Shown here in pieces: positions 16,445 to 25,524 of a DNA stretch of 64,000 nucleotides (within the stretch, counting starts at the first letter, position 1; each line of letters begins with the position of its first letter). Under the pieces are notes generated by a model, which was not told where the DNA came from, made no database searches, and saw only the letters and a program-made list of their open reading frames with translations. The stretch is from JBFXJF01 sp050175155 (GTDB taxonomy: Bacteria > Bacillota > Bacilli > Tepidibacillales > Tepidibacillaceae): positions 101,900-165,899 of the forward strand of contig JBFXJF010000003.1 in assembly GCA_050175155.1 (NCBI GenBank), in the 5' to 3' direction. The translations under genes were made by a program, and so were the position numbers.

Positions 16445-18760
16445 ATGGCTAGAAGAAAATCAAAAAAAAGAACAGAAAAGTTAAAAAGAAACCTAAAGTT
16501 TGAATTTTTTGGTATCATCTTAATAACTTTTATGCTTATTGAATTATCAAATTTAGGTGAAGTAGGTCATATTTTTAATGCTTTTTTTAGAATGTTAATA
16601 GGAACATGGGATTTTATTCTTAGTTTGTTTGGAATATATATAGCTTTGTATATGATGGTTAAGAGAAATTTTCCTTACTATTTTACCATGAGAAAAGTTG
16701 GAGTAGTTTTAATTTTACTCTCAATAGTATTGTTTAATCATATTAACTTTGTAGCTGGATTACAGAACAATGGAAATTACACCGATGTAAATATTATTTC
16801 TGCTACATGGCAGGCTTTAGCTGAAGAAAGGGCAGGCATAGAAGGCATTGAAATAGGTGGAGGAATGCTGGGTGCCTTTATTTTTATAGCATTTGACTAT
16901 TTGTTTAATGAACTCGGTACTAAAATTATAGTTATAACCTTAGCATTAGTAGGCTTTTTGTTAACTTTTAATTTTTCCTATGTTGAATTATTTAAAAAAA
17001 TAAAACTAATTTTTAAAAAGATATACACTAGAATTTTTAAAAAAATTAAAAAAAAATTTCATTTACTACTAGATAAAAGGAGAAAAAATAAAATTTCAAT
17101 TGATAAGAACGAAGTTAAGCATGATGTAATATTAGATACGAAGATTGTAAAAGATGAAGTGCCAGTCATCCACGATTTTATGAATCGAAAAGAATATTAT
17201 AAAGAAGATCATAATGATTTAAACAAAGAGACAATAGATACACTAAATAAAAAAACTGTTCAAAATGAAGATTCACATGAAATAGAATTAAAGGGAGTTA
17301 GTTTAAACAAAATAAAAGAAGAAGAAGAAAACTATTTATTGCCCCCTTTTCAGTTATTGGATTTACCTAATATTAATGACCAAAAAGATCAATTCAAAGA
17401 TATTAGTTTGAATGCAAAAAAACTTGAAAGCACACTTAATAGTTTTGGGGTAAAAGTAAAAGTAACACAAATACATAGGGGGCCAGCAGTAACTAGATAT
17501 GAAGTTCAACCTGATATTGGAGTTAAAGTAAGTCGTATCGTTAATCTATCCGATGATATTGCGCTATCGCTCGCTGCAAAAGATATTCGGATAGAGGCGC
17601 CCATTCCAGGAAAAGCCGCAATTGGAATCGAAGTTCCAAATTCGAAGATTTCAATTGTATCACTTAGGGAAGTATTAGAAAGTAAAACATTTTTCGAATC
17701 TAAATCCAAACTTAGTATTGCTTTAGGAAGAGACGTTTCTGGTGAGCCAATTATTGCTGATTTAACTAAAATGCCTCACCTTTTAGTTGCTGGAACTACG
17801 GGATCAGGAAAAAGTGTTTGTATTAATGCGATGATAACCAGTATATTATTTAAGGCAAAACCTAGTGAAGTAAAATTGATGATGATAGACCCCAAGGTAG
17901 TTGAATTGAATGTATATAATGGTATTCCACACTTATTGGCCCCTGTTGTAACTAATCCTAAAAAAGCTTCTAAGTCACTAAAGATGATAGTAAACGAAAT
18001 GGAAAATAGATATGAAAAATTTTCAGAAAAAGGTGCTAGGGATATTGAAAGGTATAATGAACTAGTAAAAATTGAAAGTATTGAGAGAAATACAGAAGAA
18101 CAAATATTACCATATATCGTTATTATAATTGATGAGTTAGCAGATTTAATGATGGTAGCACCAAATGATGTTGAGGAATCAGTAATACGTATTGCGCAAA
18201 AGGCTAGGGCTGCTGGGATACATTTAATAGTGGCTACACAGCGTCCAACTGTAGATGTCATTACTGGGTTAATTAAGGCCAATATTCCTTCAAGGATTGC
18301 CTTTGGAGTATCTTCACAGGTAGACTCTAGAACAATTATTGATATAGGTGGTGCTGAGAAACTTTTAGGTAGGGGTGACATGCTATATCTGCCTGTCGGG
18401 AATTCAAAACCTTTACGTATTCAAGGTGCATATATTTCAGATGTTGAGGTAGAGCAGATAGTGACATTTATTAAGGATCAACAAAGTGTTAATTACCAAA
18501 ATGAGATGGTAACTAGTTTAGATAAGACTAATGAAGAGGAAAATATTGAGGATGAACTTTTTACAGAAGCAATACAATTAGTATTTGAAACAAATCAAGC
18601 TTCAGTATCATTACTTCAAAGGAGATTAAGAATTGGATATACAAGAGCGGCCAGAATAATAGATGAAATGGAAAGACAAGGTCTAATTGGCATGTATGAG
18701 GGAACTAAACCTAGAAAAGTTCTTATTAATGAGGATACATTTAATAAATTTTCAGTATAA
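16445..18760 (+). CDS. spoIIIE: DNA translocase FtsK/SpoIIIE
   Basis: A 771-residue septal DNA pump. The first 170 residues hold about four membrane segments after a basic MARRKSKKR start; a charged linker follows; then the FtsK alpha/beta motor with Walker A GTTGSGKS at about 450-457 and Walker B VIIIDELAD near 559-567; the last 65 residues form the winged-helix gamma domain that reads chromosome polarity. ATG 16445 is 4 bases behind GGAGAG; the in-frame TTG at 16427 is upstream of that site. It moves the forespore chromosome through the septum and sits in the SpoIIIE position of B. subtilis. Confidence 0.94.
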   Translation: MARRKSKKRTEKLKRNLKFEFFGIILITFMLIELSNLGEVGHIFNAFFRMLIGTWDFILSLFGIYIALYMMVKRNFPYYFTMRKVGVVLILLSIVLFNHINFVAGLQNNGNYTDVNIISATWQALAEERAGIEGIEIGGGMLGAFIFIAFDYLFNELGTKIIVITLALVGFLLTFNFSYVELFKKIKLIFKKIYTRIFKKIKKKFHLLLDKRRKNKISIDKNEVKHDVILDTKIVKDEVPVIHDFMNRKEYYKEDHNDLNKETIDTLNKKTVQNEDSHEIELKGVSLNKIKEEEENYLLPPFQLLDLPNINDQKDQFKDISLNAKKLESTLNSFGVKVKVTQIHRGPAVTRYEVQPDIGVKVSRIVNLSDDIALSLAAKDIRIEAPIPGKAAIGIEVPNSKISIVSLREVLESKTFFESKSKLSIALGRDVSGEPIIADLTKMPHLLVAGTTGSGKSVCINAMITSILFKAKPSEVKLMMIDPKVVELNVYNGIPHLLAPVVTNPKKASKSLKMIVNEMENRYEKFSEKGARDIERYNELVKIESIERNTEEQILPYIVIIIDELADLMMVAPNDVEESVIRIAQKARAAGIHLIVATQRPTVDVITGLIKANIPSRIAFGVSSQVDSRTIIDIGGAEKLLGRGDMLYLPVGNSKPLRIQGAYISDVEVEQIVTFIKDQQSVNYQNEMVTSLDKTNEEENIEDELFTEAIQLVFETNQASVSLLQRRLRIGYTRAARIIDEMERQGLIGMYEGTKPRKVLINEDTFNKFSV

Positions 18761-18880
18761 GTAAGATATATTAGATAACAAAATTATGTATATTCCTTAA
18801 AATTAAAGATAAATGAGATGTATAAATTTTAAATTTTATCAAAAATTAAACTTAGGTAGAATTTTTAATAAAAAAAATTG

Positions 18881-18909
18881 TTGATTTTAGTAATTAAAAG
18901 AAGGAAAAT
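18881..18909 (+). promoter_or_regulatory. Candidate promoter for the GntR gene
   Basis: TTGATT at 18881-18886, a 17-base spacer and GAAAAT at 18904-18909. The -10 is poor. The palindrome at 18914-18927 begins 5 bases after it, a position suited to repression. Confidence 0.35.
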
Positions 18910-18913
18910 AGAC

Positions 18914-18927
18914 GTATGACGTCGTAC
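18914..18927 (+). promoter_or_regulatory. Candidate GntR-family operator
   Basis: GTATGACGTCGTAC is a 14-base palindrome with one mismatched pair (T18917 against G18924). It stands out as the only G/C-containing dyad in an AT-rich 225-base gap, between the candidate promoter and the GntR gene, so autoregulation is likely. No second copy was seen before the transporter genes. Confidence 0.45.
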
Positions 18928-18985
18928 AAGTAAATTAGATGACTATTTAAAAATTACATATAAAATTAATGAGGAAAATCAAACT

Positions 18986-19711
18986 ATGTCAATAAAAATA
19001 TATAACAAACCTTTATATCTTTTAGTTATTAGTAAAATTAAAAAAGATATTGAAGCAGGAATTTTAGAACCAGGGAACAAATTACCATCAGAATCAGACT
19101 TAGCAAAAGAACTAGGCATTAGTAGAGCAACATTGCGTGAAGCTTTAAGAATTTTGGAAGAAGAAAATGTTATAACACGTAAACATGGAATTGGAACTTT
19201 TATAAATGCTAAGCCTATTTTCAAAAGTGGTATTGAAGAATTGTATAGTATTACTAAAATGATTGAAAATAATAAACAAATTCCTGGTACCATATATGTC
19301 AATATCGATTCGGTGCTAACCACAGACTCGGATATAAAAGACTTTAGATTAAGAAAAGAAGAGAAAATTATAAAATTAGAACGAATACGAACTGGCGATG
19401 GAGAACCTCTAATCTTTTGTATTGATAAAATACCTGAAAGTATTTTAACTCCAGATTTTAATTTTCAAAAAGAAGGTTCTCTGTTTAAGACACTTGAAGA
19501 ACAGGCGAATATATACATAACGCATGCTATTTCTGAGATTTTACCAATTGGATTTCATGACAAGATTTCACCTTTACTACATTCGTCACCTGAATCATCT
19601 CTGCTAATTTTAAAACAAATTCATTATGATAAAACAGATCGTCCTGTTTTGATTTCTGCGAATTATTTTAGGGCAGATAAGTTTAGGTTTCGTGTATTAA
19701 GAAAAAGGTAA
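18986..19711 (+). CDS. GntR-family transcriptional regulator (HutC/UTRA type)
   Basis: A 241-residue regulator. The N-terminal winged helix-turn-helix contains GNKLPSESDLAKELGISRAT, followed by LREALRILEEENVI; the C-terminal UTRA effector domain spans about 85-235 and ends with the usual YFRADKFRF. GAGGAAA precedes the ATG. It is directly upstream of the BMP-type ABC transporter, as YmfC is near this locus in B. subtilis, so it probably controls that transporter in response to a nucleoside or related ligand. The ligand cannot be read from the sequence. Confidence 0.85.
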   Translation: MSIKIYNKPLYLLVISKIKKDIEAGILEPGNKLPSESDLAKELGISRATLREALRILEEENVITRKHGIGTFINAKPIFKSGIEELYSITKMIENNKQIPGTIYVNIDSVLTTDSDIKDFRLRKEEKIIKLERIRTGDGEPLIFCIDKIPESILTPDFNFQKEGSLFKTLEEQANIYITHAISEILPIGFHDKISPLLHSSPESSLLILKQIHYDKTDRPVLISANYFRADKFRFRVLRKR

Positions 19712-19806
19712 ATGTTTTGCATATAAGGAGGTGGGAAAAGGAAGTATATTAATAATTAATAACTGAATTATTACCTGATTTAATAAAACTAGGGGGGCTT
19801 TTATTT

Positions 19807-20850
19807 ATGAAAAAGTTTTTAACATTAATGCTTATTTTTACTCTTACTATCTCAATGGGTTTAGTAGGTTGCGGTAGTAGCGATGAACCAGCACCTGAAC
19901 CAACACCAGCACCTGAAACTCAAGGACCAACAACAGATATTAAGGTTGGTATGGTTACAGATGTTGGCGGGGTAAATGATAATTCATTTAACCAAAGTGC
20001 ATGGGAAGGATTACAAAAGGTTAGCAAAGATACTGGTGCAGAAGTTGACTTTGCGCAAAGTACTGGAGATGTAGATTATAATCCAAACTTAAATGACTTT
20101 GTAAAAAATGGTTGGGATTTAACTTGGGGTATTGGATTTATGATGGCTGATGCTGTTAAAGATGTAGCTCTTCAAAACCCAGAATCAAATTTAGCAATTA
20201 TTGATGGCTATGTTGACGCTCCAAACGTTGTTTCTGTTTCATTTAAGGAACATGAGGGTTCATTCTTAGTAGGTGTAGTTGCTGGATTAACAACAAAAAC
20301 TAATAAAATCGGTTTTGTTGGTGGAATGGATATTCCAGTAATTGTGAAATTCGAAGAAGGTTTTAAAGCTGGTGTAAAAGCGGTTAATCCTGATGCAGAA
20401 GTTTTAGTAAACTATACAGGGGCTTTTGACAAATCAGAACTTGGAAAAGCTGCTGCAGCTACTATGTATGATAATGGTGCAGATATTATATTCCACGCTG
20501 CTGGATCAACAGGTGATGGAGTATTTACAGAAGCAATATCAAGAAAAAATGCCGGACAAGATGTTTGGGTAATAGGTGTTGACAAAGACCAATCTTTAAC
20601 ATTTGGTAATGATGTAACACTAACATCAATGATGAAGCGTGTTGATGTAGCTGTATACGATATATCAAAAAGCTTAATTGATGGAAAATTTGAAGCAGGA
20701 ACTGCTGTTGAACTAGGTTTAGTTGAAAATGGTGTAGGTTTACCAGAAAATAACCCTAATGTTTCTGAAGAAATTTTACTTAAGGTAAAAGAGTATAAAG
20801 ATAAAATAATTAACGGTGAGATAATAGTTCCTTCTGAAAAAGCTGAATAG
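19807..20850 (+). CDS. BMP-family nucleoside-binding lipoprotein
   Basis: A 347-residue substrate-binding lipoprotein. The signal peptide ends in the lipobox LVGC with Cys22 as lipid site, followed by a Pro/Glu-rich tether (PAPEPTPAPE). The mature part begins VGMVTDVGGVNDNSFNQ, the hallmark of the BmpA/PnrA/NupN family that binds purine and other nucleosides. ATG follows a G-rich ribosome site. A strong hairpin follows the gene, which may raise its expression over the ABC genes. Ligand range is inferred from family. Confidence 0.9.
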   Translation: MKKFLTLMLIFTLTISMGLVGCGSSDEPAPEPTPAPETQGPTTDIKVGMVTDVGGVNDNSFNQSAWEGLQKVSKDTGAEVDFAQSTGDVDYNPNLNDFVKNGWDLTWGIGFMMADAVKDVALQNPESNLAIIDGYVDAPNVVSVSFKEHEGSFLVGVVAGLTTKTNKIGFVGGMDIPVIVKFEEGFKAGVKAVNPDAEVLVNYTGAFDKSELGKAAAATMYDNGADIIFHAAGSTGDGVFTEAISRKNAGQDVWVIGVDKDQSLTFGNDVTLTSMMKRVDVAVYDISKSLIDGKFEAGTAVELGLVENGVGLPENNPNVSEEILLKVKEYKDKIINGEIIVPSEKAE

Positions 20851-20858
20851 ATTATTAT

Positions 20859-20899
20859 GTTATAGGCTAGTTATACCAAACTAGCCTATAACAAATTTT
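20859..20899 (+). terminator. Hairpin between lipoprotein and ABC genes
   Basis: A perfect 14-bp stem: GTTATAGGCTAGTT (20859-20872) with AACTAGCCTATAAC (20879-20892), loop ATACCA, then AAATTTTTATTT. It can act as a partial terminator or as an mRNA-stabilising 3' end for the binding-protein gene. Confidence 0.75.
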
Positions 20900-20937
20900 T
20901 ATTTATAGAATATTATCCCAACGAAGGGTGAATCTAA

Positions 20938-22482
20938 ATGAAAGATATAGAGTATGTTGTAGAAATGAGAAATATAACTAAAACATTTCCAGGTATCGTA
21001 GCCAATGATAATATTTCATTTAAGGTAAGAAAAGGGGAAATTCATTCTTTACTTGGAGAAAATGGTGCTGGGAAATCCACATTGATGAATATATTATTTG
21101 GACTTTATAAACCTGAAAAAGGAAAAATATTTATTAACGAAAAGGAAGTTAATATAACAAATCCAAATGTTGCCCATGATTTAGGAATAGGTATGGTTCA
21201 TCAACATTTTATGCTTGTAGAAAATTTTACTGTTACGGAAAATATAATACTAGGGTTCGAGCCCAGGAATAAATTAAGAATTGATTATGAACTTGCACGA
21301 AAAGAAGTATTAGAATTGTCAAACAAATATGGATTAAAGGTTGATCCTGATGCCAATATAGATGATATTTCAGTAGGAATGCAACAAAGAGTGGAAATAT
21401 TAAAAACTTTGTATCGTGGAGCAGAAATAATTATCTTCGACGAACCTACTGCAGTATTAATACCGCAGGAAATTGAAGAATTGGTGGAAATAATGCGTAA
21501 TTTAGTTAAAGAAGGGAAATCCATCATTCTTATTACTCATAAATTAAAAGAAATAATGGCTATTGCCAATACAGTAACAATAATACGTAGAGGCAAGGTA
21601 ATTGATAGTTTAGCTGTAAATGAGACAAACCCAAGCGATTTAGCAGCAAAGATGGTAGGTCGTGAAGTATCTTTTAGAGTAGAGAAAAAACCTGCTAATT
21701 TAAAAGAAACAGCACTAAAAGTTGAAAATATTTTTGCAAAAGACAATAGAGGTTTACAGGCATTAAATAATATTTCTTTCTCAGTTAAAAAAGGAGAAAT
21801 ACTTGGTATTGCTGGTGTCGACGGTAATGGACAAAGTGAATTAATAGAAGTAATAACCGGTTTGCGTAAAGCGGAATCTGGACATATATATTTAGGTGAT
21901 AATGAAATAACCAATAAGCAAATTAGATCAATATCCGAGTCAGGGATTTCTCATATTCCAGAAGATAGACAAAAAAGAGGATTAGTATTGGACTTTACGA
22001 TTGGCGAAAACATGGTTCTTGAAACTTATTTTCGTCAAGAATTTAGTACATTCAAAAGGTTTGGATTCATAGATTATAAAAAAATTAATAATTACGCGCA
22101 AAAGCTAATTGAAGAATTTGATGTTAGAACACCTAGTGTTAATACTTTAGCTAGGTCGTTGTCTGGTGGTAATCAACAAAAAGCTATTGTAGCAAGAGAA
22201 GTAGATAGAAATCCAGATTTACTAATTGCGGCTCAACCAACAAGGGGATTAGATGTTGGAGCTGTTGAATTTATTCATAAAAGGTTGGTAGAACAACGAG
22301 ATAAAGGAAAAGCTGTACTTTTATTATCTTTAGAATTAGATGAGATTCTATCCCTTTCTGATAGGATTGCAGTCATCTATGAAGGAGAGATAGTAGGTGT
22401 GGTGGATCCTAGCAAAACGAGCGAACAAGAACTTGGGTTAATGATGGCTGGAGCAATGGTTAAAGGAGGCAGCATAAAATGA
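20938..22482 (+). CDS. Nucleoside ABC transporter, ATP-binding protein (two cassettes)
   Basis: A 514-residue protein with two fused ABC domains, as in NupO/YufO and RbsA. Cassette 1 has Walker A GENGAGKST and Walker B IIIFDEPTAVL; its signature SVGMQQR is degenerate as usual in this group. Cassette 2 has Walker A-like GVDGNGQSE, a canonical signature LSGGNQQK and AAQPTRGLD, where the Walker B glutamate is replaced, as is common in this family. It overlaps the first permease gene by 4 bases. Confidence 0.92.
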   Translation: MKDIEYVVEMRNITKTFPGIVANDNISFKVRKGEIHSLLGENGAGKSTLMNILFGLYKPEKGKIFINEKEVNITNPNVAHDLGIGMVHQHFMLVENFTVTENIILGFEPRNKLRIDYELARKEVLELSNKYGLKVDPDANIDDISVGMQQRVEILKTLYRGAEIIIFDEPTAVLIPQEIEELVEIMRNLVKEGKSIILITHKLKEIMAIANTVTIIRRGKVIDSLAVNETNPSDLAAKMVGREVSFRVEKKPANLKETALKVENIFAKDNRGLQALNNISFSVKKGEILGIAGVDGNGQSELIEVITGLRKAESGHIYLGDNEITNKQIRSISESGISHIPEDRQKRGLVLDFTIGENMVLETYFRQEFSTFKRFGFIDYKKINNYAQKLIEEFDVRTPSVNTLARSLSGGNQQKAIVAREVDRNPDLLIAAQPTRGLDVGAVEFIHKRLVEQRDKGKAVLLLSLELDEILSLSDRIAVIYEGEIVGVVDPSKTSEQELGLMMAGAMVKGGSIK

Positions 22483-23555
22483 TAAATAAATTTATCAAGA
22501 TATTCACAAAAGACTCTTTTATTATTCCTCTAATGGCTGTTGTTCTTGGTCTTATTTTTGGAGCTTTAATAATGTTAATTGGCGGTTATAATCCATTAGT
22601 CGCTTACTCAGCACTTTTAAACAAAGTATTTGGTAGTACATATAATTTTGGAGAAACAATAAGACAAATAACCCCACTTATTTTTACTGGTTTATCAGTG
22701 GCGTTTGCCTTTAGGACAGGTTTATTCAATATTGGAGCTGAGGGACAATTCGTAATGGGTTCTTTAGGTGCAGTAATCATTGGAACTCAATTTTCACTAC
22801 CGTTTTATATTCATGCTCCTCTTGCTATTATTGTTGGGGCATTGTTTGGAGGTATATGGGGACTTATAGCCGGTTATTTAAAAGCAAAACGTGGAGTTCA
22901 CGAAGTTATCTCAACAATTATGTTGAATTATATTGCGTTATATTTAACTAATTATATAGTATCTAATTTTTTAAGAAGTCCCGGACAACAACGCTCGGAT
23001 TACGTCTATGATTCAGCACTAATAACTATGCAATGGTTACGTCCGCTTTTTGATAATGCAAGGATACATTGGGGTACCGTTATTGGTCTTTTTGCTGTTA
23101 TTATATTTTATTTTATATTATGGAAAACAAAGCAAGGATATGAATTAAGATCAGTTGGATTTAATCCTCATGCTTCAGAATATGCTGGTATCAATGTTAA
23201 AGCTAATATAGTTAAAGCAATGTTTATTAGTGGGATTTTTGCTGGATTAGGCGGTGCAGTGGAAGTCTTGGGTGTATTTAAATATCAGGCTATTCAAGCA
23301 TCTCTCCCTGGATATGGTTTTGACGGAATCGCTGTTGCACTAATTGGTGGAAATACGGCTATTGGAGTACTTATTGCGGCAATATTGTTTGGTATGCTTA
23401 AATTCGGAGCTGCGGGGATGAAATATGCGGCCGGTGTTCCTATTGAAGTTGTTGAGATAGTGATAGCTTCTGTTATCTTTTTTGTAGCAGCTAGTGGAAT
23501 AGTTAAATTTCTCGTTAAACCTTTTAAAAAAGATAATAAAAAGGAGTTGCCGTAG
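22479..23555 (+). CDS. Nucleoside ABC transporter permease 1
   Basis: A 358-residue membrane protein of the NupP/YufP type (BPD_transp_2 family) with about ten hydrophobic helices. FNIGAEGQFVMGSLGAV is the typical permease segment, and GLFAGLGGAVEVLGVF-like sequence near residue 250 is the coupling region. The ATG overlaps the ATP-binding gene. With the next gene it forms the heterodimeric membrane channel. Confidence 0.9.
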   Translation: MINKFIKIFTKDSFIIPLMAVVLGLIFGALIMLIGGYNPLVAYSALLNKVFGSTYNFGETIRQITPLIFTGLSVAFAFRTGLFNIGAEGQFVMGSLGAVIIGTQFSLPFYIHAPLAIIVGALFGGIWGLIAGYLKAKRGVHEVISTIMLNYIALYLTNYIVSNFLRSPGQQRSDYVYDSALITMQWLRPLFDNARIHWGTVIGLFAVIIFYFILWKTKQGYELRSVGFNPHASEYAGINVKANIVKAMFISGIFAGLGGAVEVLGVFKYQAIQASLPGYGFDGIAVALIGGNTAIGVLIAAILFGMLKFGAAGMKYAAGVPIEVVEIVIASVIFFVAASGIVKFLVKPFKKDNKKELP

Positions 23556-23558
23556 AAT

Positions 23559-24500
23559 ATGAATATTCTTTTAATAATGAGTGATTTACTTCATAACACA
23601 TTAGTATTTTCAACAGCTTTAATATTTGCGGCATTAGGAGGGTTCTTTTCAGAAAGGTCTGGTATTGTAAATATTGCTCTTGAAGGACTAATGATTATGG
23701 GAGCATTCACTGCAGCTGTTGTTACCTTTTTTACGGAATCTCCTTTAATCGGATTTACCGTTGCCATTATTGTGGGTATACTATTTTCATTATTACATGC
23801 TATTGCTTCTATAAATTTTAATGCTGACCAAGTAGTTAGTGGTGTAGCCCTGAATTTCTTAGCAGCTGGCTTGTCAGTTTACTTAGTTAAGATAATATTT
23901 GATGGTGCTGGACAAACACAAACACTAACTAGTATGTTAAATAAATGGGAGGTTCCATTTCTTTCCGATATACCATATATAGGTAAAGGATTATTCACAG
24001 CTTATCCTACAACATATTTTGCTATATTATTAGTTATTATTTCATATTTAGTAGTTTATAAAACCCCTTTTGGTTTAAGATTAAGATCGTGTGGAGAAAA
24101 TCCAGAGGCTGCCGATGCAATGGGAATTAACGTTTATAAAATGAGATATATTGGTGTAATGTTAAGTGGTGCTTTAGCCGCAATGGGTGGTGCTACACTA
24201 ATATTAACTACTACAAGTAATTTTTCTCACAATACTATTTCAGGTCAAGGTTTTATTGCTCTTGCTGTTTTAATATTTGGTAAATGGAAACCTTTTGGAA
24301 TTTTAGGAGCAGCATTATTTTTTGGAATGACTCAAGCGGTGAATCCAGTCTTACAAATTTATAATATAACTGATTATATTCCTGTTGATTTCATATATAT
24401 GTTACCGTATATTATGACTATTCTTGTTTTAGCTGGATTAATAGGCAAATCTGTTGGTCCAAAAGCAGCAGGTAGATTATTTATTAAAGATACAAGATAA
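23559..24500 (+). CDS. Nucleoside ABC transporter permease 2
   Basis: A 313-residue membrane protein of the NupQ/YufQ type. GIVNIALEGLMIMGAF near the N-terminus and LRLRSCGENPEAADAMGINVYKMR in the cytoplasmic coupling loop region are hallmarks of this permease group. It follows permease 1 by 3 bases behind AAGGAG. It is the last gene of the transporter operon and is followed by a strong terminator. Confidence 0.9.
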   Translation: MNILLIMSDLLHNTLVFSTALIFAALGGFFSERSGIVNIALEGLMIMGAFTAAVVTFFTESPLIGFTVAIIVGILFSLLHAIASINFNADQVVSGVALNFLAAGLSVYLVKIIFDGAGQTQTLTSMLNKWEVPFLSDIPYIGKGLFTAYPTTYFAILLVIISYLVVYKTPFGLRLRSCGENPEAADAMGINVYKMRYIGVMLSGALAAMGGATLILTTTSNFSHNTISGQGFIALAVLIFGKWKPFGILGAALFFGMTQAVNPVLQIYNITDYIPVDFIYMLPYIMTILVLAGLIGKSVGPKAAGRLFIKDTR

Positions 24501-24516
24501 CAAAAATATATTTCTT

Positions 24517-24546
24517 AACAACCTGCCAGACTTTTTCAACAGTCTG
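24517..24546 (+). repeat. Copy of a 16-base sequence also found after rodZ
   Basis: AACAACCTGCCAGACT at 24517-24532 occurs identically at 38518-38533. Here it is followed by TTTTCAAC and AGTCTG, forming a 6-bp hairpin just before the main terminator. Confidence 0.6.
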
Positions 24547-24547
24547 T

Positions 24548-24582
24548 AAAAATGCTAGCCCACGATGGGCTAGCATTTTTTA
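24548..24582 (+). terminator. Terminator after the nucleoside transporter operon
   Basis: A 15-bp perfect stem, AAAAATGCTAGCCCA (24548-24562) with TGGGCTAGCATTTTT (24566-24580), loop CGA, T tail. Confidence 0.93.
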
Positions 24583-24693
24583 ATTATAGTTTTTAGGAAA
24601 ATAAAATTTAATAAAATAGGGAACTATAACTAAATCAATAGAACTTTTCAATAGTGGATAATAATTGCTAAATAATTTGAAAGAGGAGTCTAT

Positions 24694-25410
24694 ATGTATA
24701 AACGAATATTATTAATTTTACTTTCGATTACTTTTATCTTATCTATGGTTCATATTTCTTATCACAATTATATTCAACCAGATATTGAAACTTTCGGTCA
24801 AGAGATATTAGTACAAGGAAAAACTGGTGGAGATGTTTATGAGCTTCAAGGTAGACTAAAATATCTTGGATATTACAAGAGTAATATAGATGGTATATTT
24901 GGTACTCAGACCTATTGGGCAGTTCGTAATTTTCAATATAAATTCGGAATGAAAGTTGACGGAATCGTAGGAGCAAAAACAAAACTAATGCTTTGGGAGG
25001 CAACAAAAGATTGGAAACCAACAACTTCCACTAGAACATACTCATCAAGTCAATTTACAGTTAATGAAACAAATTTAATGGCTAATGCAGTTTACGGAGA
25101 AGCAAGGGGAGAGCCATATACTGGGCAAGTAGCTGTAGCCGCAGTTATATTAAATCGAGTCAAAAATCCTGCATTTCCAAATAGTCCATCTTCTGTAATT
25201 TATGAACCTGGGGCTTTCACAGCAGTATCTGATGGACAGATAATGCTTACCCCAAATGATACTGCTAAGAAAGCAGTACAAGATGCGATAGCCGGATGGG
25301 ATCCATCGGGAGGTGCTATTTATTATTTTAATCCAAATACCGCGACAAATGCATGGATATGGTCAAGACCTCAAATAAAGCAGATTGGTAAGCATATTTT
25401 TTGTAAGTAA
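24694..25410 (+). CDS. sleB: Spore cortex-lytic enzyme SleB-type
   Basis: A 238-residue exported hydrolase. An N-terminal hydrophobic segment (about 4-21) serves as signal or anchor; a peptidoglycan-binding domain (about 45-95) shows GGDVYELQGRLKYLGYY and DGIFGTQTYWAV; the catalytic Hydrolase_2 domain (about 128-238) begins LMANAVYGEARGEPYTGQVA, with the catalytic glutamate in GEARGEP, and ends near IGKHIFC. SleB is a lytic transglycosylase that opens the cortex during germination. It stands alone here without ypeB, its usual partner. A CwlJ/other SleB-like role is possible. Confidence 0.87.
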   Translation: MYKRILLILLSITFILSMVHISYHNYIQPDIETFGQEILVQGKTGGDVYELQGRLKYLGYYKSNIDGIFGTQTYWAVRNFQYKFGMKVDGIVGAKTKLMLWEATKDWKPTTSTRTYSSSQFTVNETNLMANAVYGEARGEPYTGQVAVAAVILNRVKNPAFPNSPSSVIYEPGAFTAVSDGQIMLTPNDTAKKAVQDAIAGWDPSGGAIYYFNPNTATNAWIWSRPQIKQIGKHIFCK

Positions 25411-25524
25411 AACTTAAAGTAAACACTTTGATTGTATTATTAAATTATGGAAAAAGTGATGAATAAGTGAAACGTGACATATATTTAACAAACAATAAAA
25501 TAATTTTACAAGTAAACGGTAAAT

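Noticed and set aside
17776..18381. 201-codon minus-strand reading frame opposite ftsK/spoIIIE
   Set aside because: It is antisense to the motor domain, serine- and isoleucine-rich without a recognisable motif, and lacks a ribosome site; it reflects codon bias of the real gene.
19735..19743. Perfect Shine-Dalgarno AAGGAGGTG between gntR and the lipoprotein gene
   Set aside because: No ATG, GTG or TTG lies at a usable distance, and the lipoprotein gene has its own site; probably a chance or relic sequence.
21936..22260. Inactive second ATPase cassette (AAQPTRG without the usual Glu)
   Set aside because: Replacement of this residue is normal for the second cassette of nucleoside and ribose ABC proteins and is not a sign of decay.
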